64,000 bases of DNA from Gnetum montanum (lineage: Eukaryota; Streptophyta; Gnetopsida; Gnetales; Gnetaceae): positions 216,073 through 280,072 of the forward strand of contig MNCI01004801.1 of the NCBI GenBank assembly GCA_015680685.1, written 5' to 3'. Position 1 is the first letter of the stretch. Every line of letters begins with the position of its first letter. The notes under the pieces are model-generated. The model ran no database searches, was not told the origin of the DNA, and worked only from the letters and a program-made list of their open reading frames with translations. A program made the position numbers and the translations under genes. This document shows, one piece after another, positions 56,267 to 64,000 of the stretch.

Positions 56267-57890
56267 AGCATCCACTCATTTTGTCCAAATGTCCTCTACT
56301 TGTTCACTTTTTTGATTGACCAATCCTAACCATGGTCATGGGAGTATCCACTTGGACACATAGCTACCTTTTAAATTTTCTACTTTCTTTTTACTTTTTC
56401 TACTTTCTTGATATATTTTCCTTTTCTTTTATACTTTTTCATTTCTTGAACTTTTGATATTCTTTGATAATTTTTCATTCTTTTTATCTTTCTAATTCTT
56501 GATACCTTTTCTAATTTTTCATGTGTTATTCTCGTTCTACTTGTTCATATTTCTATCAGTTTCTAATAAAACACACCAAATAAGACATGTAGTCCAAATA
56601 AGGTGAAGATTTCTCTATATTATCAATCATAAGGGACTAATTATCTATATGGTTAGACCACAACATCCATCCACCCATTTCAATAATAACAGGTTCTTAC
56701 CATGGTCATAATGATATTCTTCTCATAATAAAACTAAGAATAAACTTATGGTTATTATGCTTGGATCGAAGAGTGCAAAACCAAATAGAAATGCAAAGGG
56801 TGTGACATCAAGGGAATTTGTGGATTCTCTTAGATTATTGTTATGAGTTCTATCATATTACTAAATATGTATTATATCCTTATAGATATAAAGAAAATTG
56901 GAAGTAAGAGTACAATAAGTGTTGTCTTAACATGTCACTAGAAAGGCATGTTACCCATGCCTGAAGGTAGTCCTATGGTAAGGTTGACATAGTCACCAAT
57001 GAGATCCATGCACAAAATAAATTTTTGGGATCAAACTGGAAAGACATGTTATTCATGCTTAAAGGTAGGTAGCTTCTTAGAAATCTAAGAAAATAAGAAG
57101 TGAAATTAATAAACTCTTTCCTTGGACAATATGCCAAGTAGTAATACTCTTTGCAATATTGGTAGCCTTATGGATGTAAACCTAAGAGATGAAATAATGT
57201 GATGTCATTGGAAAGTATTCTGGACTTGGTTTGAGCCTTGAAAAGAAAGGCTAATGATTACTTTAACCACCAATTACATGTAAGGATTCATTATGCCTAT
57301 GGTAAGACACCTCACATCCTAGTTTCAGCAATCCTTTCTATAGTCCATCTCACCTCACTATAAATTTAATCATAACTTGTGGTTTTATGTAATACAATGT
57401 TACTTTTCCAATCTAACAATACTAATATGTGTGTTTTGGTAAATAGGTATGTCTTACATTGAACTCCTTAAGTGCCTAAGGACACTTTTGGACATGATTA
57501 TACACAAGCACTAAGGGTTGAAGCTGCTTTGGGGAGGACCCACTTGTATAACTCTTATATTTCATACTTTGCAAGCAATTTCACATCATTTTGTGCCTTC
57601 CAAAATCATCCACAATATAATAAATACTTCCTTTAAGTTTCAAAAACTTGTCCATAGACCTATAATCCTTCATCAATATTCTATACACTTAATAAACTTT
57701 CATAGCCCGAAATTCCTTCTTTATGGACTTTAAATGCCTAATTCTCAAAATCTAAGAATCATGGCTACTCCAAGATCCTATGGGAATGCTTACTATCTTC
57801 CAATCATTTTTTTTGACTCATTTTTTCCATGAGAAATTTATCATAAATTTGAAATTTTTTGAGGTGACATCGTTGATACAATGTATGAGC
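56267..57890 (+). other. Ath-2 region after pol, no gene recognised
   Basis: AT-rich. 56370-56540 is T/C-rich. 56945-56966 and 57043-57064 are two near-copies of a small hairpin (AAGGCATG...CATGCCTGAAGG). At 57405-57450 a pyrimidine-poor run ends TAAATAGGTATG, and GAAGCTGCTTTGGGGAGGAC (57511-57530) resembles the GTGTGGGGAGG-type block that follows pol in Athila elements. An open frame at 57518-57733 (71 codons) has no recognisable content. Confidence 0.45.
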
Positions 57891-59184
57891 TCCTTATACA
57901 TCGTTGATGTAATTTTGTATCTGTTGGTGACCATTTGGGACGCGACCGCCAACGAGTGTCCTCGAACAGGATTTAGGTGCTTGCTGGTCTCTGGCAACAC
58001 CAAGGCCCAGATACCTCCAAATAAACTCAGTAGTTAATGTGAGTATGTGTGTGTGTTGTTGCGGCATGCAGTTGTGAGAAATGTAACGATTGCGTTGCGT
58101 GTAAACTACAAATGACTTACTTGAAAGAGATTCAGCCAACTTTGCCAAGTACTGTGAGTTGTTGAAAATTTTCTATTTTGTTCAACTACCTAGTCTACGC
58201 AGTTCTTATAATACCTACTTGTAAATAATAAAATTTTGCAAAAACATTTGAGCACAACTCAGCAATCTACTCCTAATTTTCCCCAGAGAAAGAGATAGTT
58301 CCACAAGAAAACTAGAAATAGAGCAAGATTCGATGGAAATAAGCAGAAAAGAAAAGAAAGTAGATTTGTGTAGACCTCAAATATTTAAACAAGGTAAAAT
58401 GACACGAGTAAACACTTCGTAATAAAGCTATCCCAAATTCAATATCTACGAATTGTTCAAACTTCCAAGGCTCAAACAAGCAATATCTTCAAGACAATCC
58501 TATTATGCTACCAAAAATTGCTGCGTAAACTACCACGTACGAGACTCCATTTTGACTAGATAATAGATGTCAACGATTGCATTCAAACAGAACCTTTAAA
58601 AGACTTGACAATTTCTGATTGAAAAACCACGAGAATTCACTTTAAAGATAAAAAGAAGCTATTCTGGTCCCATCAAAATACCAAAGATTCTCTGAACCCT
58701 CTCGACTACTGAATTGTTCAACGACGTAACTACAAACAGAGGCTCTCTTACAACAATCCCAATAGAAGTTCTGACACATTGCACAATAACAAAATTTACT
58801 ACTAAAATGCTCTTAAGGCTTTTAAACACAAGCACTTCTATGGCAAAATTTTAATAGAAATTTCTATCAGGCAACAAGAACAACAAGAGCAATCTAAAAA
58901 TCCCAAAATTACTTGCCAAGGATGATACTATCTAAACCACTAGCTAAAGAATTTAAACAAAATGAAAAATGAAATGCATAACTCACAGGACCATGACAAA
59001 GAGGCTGAAATCTTTACTCTAGCAAGCCATCTTGCAAGCAATCGTTCACAATTTCTTTACAAAGCTCTTCTCAAGACCTCAAGTATGTCTCCAAGTGAGA
59101 GCCCAAGTGTGATCCCAATGTCTTCTCAAAAGTGTAATGTATGAGACCTCTTGTATTGATATATCCTCCTTGACCCATGAAGCC

Positions 59185-59192
59185 TTTTTATA
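59185..59192 (-). promoter_or_regulatory. TATA box, minus strand
   Basis: TATAAAAA in CCCTATAAAAAGGC, a strong plant TATA context, inside the possible LTR at 57922-59385. Confidence 0.45.
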
Positions 59193-59254
59193 GGGTTCAA
59201 AGGTAGGTAGGGAAGTTACATATTTAAAAATATCTCACCTAACTTCTCTCCCAA

Positions 59255-59330
59255 GTAACTTGGCCAACCAATTAGGAGATTACTTGCCCAACAAGTTAGG
59301 AGGTTCCTTGCCCAACAAGTTAGGTAAGAT
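59255..59330 (-). repeat. Three 27-bp tandem repeats
   Basis: On the plus strand ACTTGCCCAACAAGTTAGGA occurs with small changes three times (CCAACCAATTAGGAG, CCCAACAAGTTAGGAGG, CCCAACAAGTTAGGTAAG), upstream of the TATA box when read on the minus strand. Confidence 0.6.
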
Positions 59331-59619
59331 ACAACAATTTTGGGTGGTTTCAACCACCAAAGAGATAAAAAGGTTATAGCTGACAAGTGTCCAGTCCATA
59401 TATGACATTAAGTAAATATCCCATGAATTTTTTCTTTGAATATATTTTTATATAGAGGTATCCAATATTCATCTTCGTTAGGTTGAGGCTTTAGAAACGT
59501 TTTATTTTCACAAAGAATATAATTGAATATAAAATTAATTTAAGGGATGGCCGATGAAAGAAAATATACTTTTCAAAAGTAAAGGCCTTAAATAATTTTT
59601 GAAGGTTAACTGAAATATC

Positions 59620-60114
59620 AAGGATGCAGTTTGCAGTTAAACGAGTTGTCCAATGGATTTGCCTTCGCGCGACCCCATCTCCGCAGCTTGTGCTCTGCTC
59701 CGCCGAAATTTTCCCACTCTTTGAACCCCCAAAAATGTGATGGCAGTTGGAACTACTTCCACGCACGGCTCGACAGCAGTTGCTATTTCTCCTATATCAG
59801 TACTGCAAACGCTCAGTGATGATGACCTACTCCACACGTGGGTTGTGTTCAAGTATGGTGCATTAAGCGCCAACGGTGTGAGTGCGTCCGCGATTACCAT
59901 CTGTTCGGCGAAGAAAATAAACACCTTCCGTGCCCTTGGAAGCGCTCAGCATTTGTGTTTCTTGTTTTTCTTTTTTTTGTTGATAATCGTCCGTAACTGT
60001 AGACACAGGTGCAGGCATGGTAACCGCCTGCGTTTTAGCCTTGTTTTACTTATTTTTCTGCAACCTGTTACTCCAAAAACTACTAAACTGCTTATTGTTA
60101 CATGCTTTGGCTAA
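59620..60114 (+). other. CpG-containing island with a 125-codon open frame
   Basis: Unlike the rest of the window this stretch keeps many CG pairs (CTTCGCGCGACC, GCACGGCTCGAC, GAGTGCGTCCGCGATTACC). An ATG at 59740 opens a frame to 60114: MAVGTTSTHGSTAVAISPIS, VLQTLSDDDLLHTWVVFKYG, ALSANGVSASAITICSAKK, then a hydrophobic end (CLFFFFLLIIV). A usable donor, ACAG followed by GTGCAG, lies at 60006. It could be the first exon of a host gene, or a piece of host DNA carried in Gyp-1. A 95-codon frame also opens on the other strand. No family recognised. Confidence 0.28.
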
Positions 60115-60972
60115 GAAATTAGGAACAGAAAAATGAAACCTTGTGTGTCAAGCATTTGACGAAATTCTGAAGAGGAATATGAGGTTATTTCTGGCAGTTC
60201 TTGGAAAAATTTTATATCAGCAAGCGTAACTTTTTTTGGTTTCCGTATTGGTAAAAACCACCACATTTTTTTTTAAAGTAAGTGTACCCTTTTTCCAGCT
60301 TCCAAATTTTTTTTTCCAATACCTGGACTACCATATTATCTCACAATATGCACCTCTGTTTCTGAAAGTATTTGCTACAATACACTGTTTCTTCTTACTA
60401 CAAAATCAAATTTTCTCTGTTTATTGACTTTTTGTATGAAAAGCAAGACCGACCCCATTCTTTGTTAATGTTCATCGTCAATATGTTTGTATAACCAGGC
60501 CATGTATATCTCCGCGTCCACCACCACTGCTGAACCATTTCTGAGCCCATAACTGGTTGAATTATAACCTTTCCCAATAAACATCATGTAATATGCCGAA
60601 ATATTACACTCTTTGCTCAATGTATAAGGTTAAAAATAAAATATGTGCTTCATCACCACCGAATAACTCATATGAATTTTTACACATATTTTAGTTTATT
60701 TTTATTCTCTCTTTTCCTTCTATTAAATAGACTGAAACTCCTGCTCCATGAAATGGCTTAAAATGTGCCAACATCTCTGCCCCCAAAAAGAGTTTAAATA
60801 ACCACATTTTAAACTGAAACATACTGAAATTTTTATTGGATTTTTACAACTGAATAGAAATCTTTTTTGAGGAAAATTCCCATTTAACATAAGGTGTAAT
60901 GGGAAAAAACCTCATTCCTAAACAAAATCAAACTGTTCCTAACAAACTATACATTATTAAATCCTTCATGGA
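60115..60972. other. AT-rich interval with nothing recognised
   Basis: Long T runs, no repeat structure, no open frame with recognisable content. If Gyp-1 extends to 57922, this would be part of its 3' untranslated region. Confidence 0.5.
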
Positions 60973-61485
60973 CTATTCTTGGCATGGAAACTGAATTGTG
61001 AGGGTTACCCTGGTAGGAATCCTCATCTCCCTAACTGTTTCATAGGAAATATCTGATGTGATGAAGGCGGTCATGTTGCTCTCTAACTTGGTGGATCTCT
61101 CACCTTGATCTACTGGAGCTTTCTCTTTGGCACTTTTCTCATTTTCTTTTTCAGATGAGCTCTTTTGTTCTTCTCCATTAAGTCCTTCATTTTCCTCTTG
61201 GGAGACAAAAGCTTCTCCCCATCCCCATGATGATTCTTCATAGTTTGGTGGCTCTTCTCCTTTTTCTTCTTCTTTGGAACAATCTTGATATCGCCCCCAA
61301 ACATTAGACTCTATATCCAAACCTCTAGTAAGAAAAGAAAATTCATTGGATAGCCAAGCCATAAAAGGGCATTCCTTTGGAGCTCCACAAGATCTAGCCT
61401 TTAGATAAGCCTTCAATACATGCTCAGGGCAACATCCCAACACATATGGAATAAAAGACTTTTTCATTGCTCTCTCAAATTCCAT
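60973..61485 (-). CDS. Open frame of 170 codons downstream of Gyp-1 pol, unknown function
   Basis: MEFERAMKKSFIPYVLGCCP at the start (ATG at the complement of 61483-61485), a Cys-containing part (ARSCGAPKECPFMAWLSNEF), then an acidic Glu/Ser/Lys-rich stretch (residues about 75-125: EEEKGEEPPNYEESSWGWGE, GEEQKSSSEKENEKSAKEKA) and an end VTLTIQFPCQE. No stop interrupts it although nearby pol has several, so it may be younger or still kept. It lies in the same sense as Gyp-1 pol, about 0.85 kb after the integrase core. Not recognised; it could be an element-carried extra gene or a captured host fragment. No signal peptide or membrane segment seen. Confidence 0.45.
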   Translation of the reverse strand: MEFERAMKKSFIPYVLGCCPEHVLKAYLKARSCGAPKECPFMAWLSNEFSFLTRGLDIESNVWGRYQDCSKEEEKGEEPPNYEESSWGWGEAFVSQEENEGLNGEEQKSSSEKENEKSAKEKAPVDQGERSTKLESNMTAFITSDISYETVREMRIPTRVTLTIQFPCQE

Positions 61486-61989
61486 TAGCTCTCCCTAATC
61501 TTCACTACCAAATTTGAATTGAAAGATGATGAAATCTTAAGCAATCTAACCCTCCTTTTATAGGTACTAAAATGTTTAACTTACATCCAAGTGTCTTCAA
61601 CCAAGCTTCCTTCATTCTAGGCATTCAAACCATTTGTCATAATCCTCACTAAGTGGTGGATGAGTCACCTTCCCCACTTGTCAAACTTGTAGAATTCCAC
61701 TTGTTTTACTTGTAGGTTTCCACTTGCCCCATTTGAAGGAAAGATAATGTTTCAAATATAAATAAAGCATAATTAAATATAATAATGGACACTATACTCC
61801 ATTAATATTTACATGATACTATATACATATATTATTTTTGTGAAATGACATCTTCAAGTTGTATGCAGTTGTCCCAAATAATGTTTTATATGCAAAAAAT
61901 TATATGGAAATTGCAATTCCATGTCATCCAAGGTTGACAATTTGTAGGTATGCTCTAACATTTGTGTTGTGATCTGAAAGGGACCAATC

Positions 61990-62950
61990 CATGTCGGTGT
62001 AAACTTATTTGGTTTCTTCATATTCCATAACAGGACAAGGTCCCTATCTTGAAAGTTCTTTTTAAAGCCTTTCTATCAAAGCATCTTTTAACTTGAGAGG
62101 TATTCTGTAACAAATTATCCCTTGCTTTATTCACTTCAGCTTCTCTTCTAATAAGCAAAGTCATGAAACTTCTATCTTTATTAGTCCTTTCACTATATCT
62201 TTGTAAAAATTCAGAAGCTGAGCTTATAATCTTGTTTGTGATTCTTGCTGGAAAACCATAGACTAAGTTATACAGTGATGTCCCAATAGCTTTCTTGAAT
62301 CTGATTCGATCTTACCATAATGCGGATTGTAGATAATCGATCTAATTTCCTGGATTCCCATGCATTGATTTCTTGATATAAGCGATAAGCTTTTTATTGG
62401 TGGATTCTGCTAGGCCATTTCCTTGAGGATAATAATTTGATGAGGAAAATAAGAAAATGGATTTTGCAGATGCCCATCTGATAAACTCTTTAGATTTGAA
62501 TGCAAGACCATTATCTGACACTAACACTTCAAGTAGACCAAATCTACTTAGAATGTAGTCTTCTAGGAACTTAATCACGTCTGATGCTGAACTTCTTCTT
62601 AGAGCTTTTGCTTCAGACCATTTAGTGAAATAATCAGTAGCTGTGACAATAAACTTGTATCTAGCTCTTGAAGGAGTAATTGTACCAATAAAATCTAAAC
62701 CCCATTGCTAAAATGGTCTATCTACAACTACTGGCTTTAAAGGGGCTCTAGCCCTTTTAACCTTGGGCCCATGAATTTGACATGTATAGCATTTTTGAAT
62801 CTTTAAACTAATGTCTTGATACATGGAAGGCCAGTAATATCCATATCGAAGTATATGTTGCATAGTTGATTTAGGGAATTCATAAAATAGATTCAAATGA
62901 TCATGAAATTGTTCCAAGATGAAACTAATTTGATCATTATGAACACATTC
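61990..62950 (-). pseudogene. pol: Gyp-1 pol: integrase
   Basis: Zinc part: LEQFHDHLNLFYEFPKSTM, ILRYGYYWPSMYQDISLKIQ, CYTCQIHGPKVKRA. Core: QWGLDFIGTITPSRARYKFI (one TAG just before it), VTATDYFTKWSEAKALRRSS, VLVSDNGLAFKSKEFIRWAS, YYPQGNGLAESTNKKLIAYI: all three acidic residues D, D, E are present. The C-terminal part decays after KKAIGTSLYNLVYGFPA near 62270. Two or three stops in all. Confidence 0.82.
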
Positions 62951-63620
62951 CAATAAAACTCCCCAAAAATCCTTTCGATATAATATACTGTCTTTAACAA
63001 CAAATCTTCGTGCTCTTTTCAAGAAAGCTCTCTTTTGACTTGCAGTTAAATTATTTGGGATTTTCCTTGTCTTAAGAAATTGGAGGATTTCATCATACCA
63101 ATTCTCTTCATGGGTGTCAAGTGTACACACTTCATTTTCTTTAGTCATTAACTTGGCTAGTCCCATTCCCTTAATTGTCTTGCATATTTTCAATGAAAAT
63201 CTGAAACTTTGTAACTTAATAAGCCATTTTCCTTTTTTCAATCCAATCTCATTTTGGGATAGGAATCGCTTGACTGCAGGTTCAATTAGCATAATGTGTA
63301 CTAATGAACTTTCCAAATAATACTTAAAATGCTGAAGTGCTTTGATGAATGTGAAAGTTTGTTTCTCTGAGTCTGAATAATTTAACTCTGAGCCTTTCAA
63401 CTAATATCCAAAAAATCCAATTGGTTCATCTTGACCTTCATTATCCTTTTGTGTTAGAATAGCAGCGATAGAATCATTTGAAGCAAATGAGTATAACCAA
63501 AAATCTTCTTCAAGCCTAGGCTTTACCAAATACGGAGCCTCTTCTATAGCCTTTTTGATTTCTGATAAAGCTCTCTTTGATTCTAGTGTTTTCTCTACTT
63601 GGACATCCTTTTTTAGCATA
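62950..63620 (-). pseudogene. pol: Gyp-1 pol: RNase H
   Basis: SKRALSEIKKAIEEAPYLVK, FWLYSFASNDSIAAILTQKD, EPIGFFGY, a stop at 63400, then LNYSDSEKQTFTFIKALQHF, KYYLESSLVHIMLIEPAVKR and GKWLIKLQSFRFSLKICKTI. Catalytic acids: Ser-Asn-Asp (ASND) and Ser-Glu (SEKQ) are visible. Confidence 0.8.
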
Positions 63621-64000
63621 CAAAGGTTTAGTAATTTTCGTAAACCCAGGGATGAACTTTTTCACAAAGTTTATCTTCCCAAAAAAAGATCTAAGAGATT
63701 TCTTACTTGTGGGATGCTCAATATTCTGTACTACTTGAATTTAGGAATTGTCTCTAGCAATTCTTTCTTGACATATCATGTGTCCTAATAAACTTCTGGA
63801 TTTAACCCCAAAGATACACTTCTTAGGATTTAATGAAATACCAAACTCACGACATCTATCGAAAACTTGCTGAAGATGATTAATATGATCTTCTTTTTTC
63901 TTTGAAAATATTGTAATATCATCCAAATAAACCACCACGAATTTGCCTAATAAATCCTTGAATGCTAAATCCATTGCTCTTTGAAAAGTAGCTCCAGCAT
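63620..64000 (-). pseudogene. pol: Gyp-1 pol: reverse transcriptase, C-terminal half
   Basis: AGATFQRAMDLAFKDLLGKF at the edge, then VVVYLDDITIFSKKKEDHIN with the active box YLDD at the complement of 63918-63929, FDRCREFGISLNPKKCIFGV and LLGHMICQERIARDNS. A frameshift near 63690 leads to SFFGKINFVKKFIPGFTKIT. The N-terminal half is outside the window. Confidence 0.85.

Larger units (their letters stand above)
54171..57890 (+). mobile_element. Ath-2: Athila-type element, right part
   Basis: Continues RT from 34766 in the same sense: RT thumb, RNase H, integrase and a long 3' region. No 3' LTR matching the Ath-1 LTR could be found by eye before the sequence changes character near 57890, so the element appears truncated there or its LTR is beyond recognition. 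Confidence 0.75.
57922..59385 (-). repeat. Possible LTR or promoter region on the minus strand
   Basis: On the minus strand this begins TGTCAGCTATAACC and ends GGTCACCAACA, has three 27-bp repeats (GTTGGGCAAG type) near 59255-59330, a TATA box TATAAAAA (complement 59185-59192) followed by GGCTTCATGGGTC, and no long open frame: the look of an LTR. It could be the 3' LTR of Gyp-1. No second copy is in the window and no clear polypurine tract precedes it, so it may also be a promoter of something else. Confidence 0.35.
61900..64000 (-). mobile_element. Gyp-1: Ty3/Gypsy element, pol part, better preserved
   Basis: Minus-strand pol entering from the right edge: RT, RNase H, integrase. Open stretches of 230, 78, 77 and 72 codons and intact RT and integrase catalytic residues show it is younger than the Ath and Tat elements. 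Gag and 5' LTR lie beyond 64000. No second RNase H domain, so it is not of the Tat lineage. Confidence 0.82.

Noticed and set aside
57518-57733. 71-codon open frame as an envelope-like gene of Ath-2
   Set aside because: Athila elements may have an envelope-like frame after pol, but this one is short, has no clear membrane segments and no conserved wording.
59737-59739. GTG as start of the frame ending at 60114
   Set aside because: Plant nuclear genes start at ATG; the first usable ATG of that frame is at 59740.
59637-59924. 95-codon open frame on the minus strand opposite the CpG-containing frame
   Set aside because: Complementary shadow of a GC-richer stretch; no start context or splice site better than the plus frame, so I kept only the island as a tentative feature.

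Overview
The window is plant nuclear DNA made almost entirely of old, nested LTR retrotransposons. It has no bacterial-style genes, no rRNA or tRNA gene that I can see, and no confidently identified single-copy host gene. Most reading frames are broken. The breaks are mostly TAG/TAA/TGA where a Gln, Trp or Arg codon is expected, as methylated cytosine decay produces. A large-genome seed plant that keeps old elements for a long time fits (a gymnosperm is my guess), but the species cannot be read from the sequence.

I named the elements by lineage. Tat-1 (minus, 1-2711, cut by the window edge) sits in the RNase H region of Ath-1 (minus, 2712-8340). Ath-1 abuts, and probably interrupts, Tat-2 (plus, 8341-22110 and 31054-31521). 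Tat-3 (plus, 22111-31053) sits inside the 3' LTR of Tat-2. Tat-2 sits a few codons into the gag gene of Ath-2 (plus, 31522-34766 and 54171 to about 57890). Tat-4 (plus, 34767-54170, 19.4 kb, flanked by TAGAG) splits the reverse transcriptase of Ath-2. At the right end lies a younger, better preserved Ty3/Gypsy element on the minus strand (Gyp-1, pol at 61900-64000), with a 170-codon open frame after pol, a CpG-containing island at 59620-60060 and a possible LTR at 57922-59385.

The Ath elements carry an Athila-type gag-pol (CCHC gag, protease, FMDD reverse transcriptase, RNase H, integrase). The Tat elements carry gag-protease, a long spacer, then reverse transcriptase, RNase H, a second (archaeal-type) RNase H and integrase, which is the Tat/Ogre order.

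The most unusual content is in the protease-RT spacer of the two long Tat copies. Each carries, on the opposite strand, the remains of the same gene of at least seven exons and about 2.95 kb of coding sequence. Its first recognised domain resembles the FCP1/NIF family of HAD phosphatases; the rest is unrecognised. Exon lengths, intron positions and splice sites match between the two copies (8629-12371 and 41322-44896). The gene was therefore carried by the family as antisense cargo with its introns. Tat-3 has lost both this gene and RT-integrase but keeps gag, protease and both LTRs, so it looks like a non-autonomous derivative.
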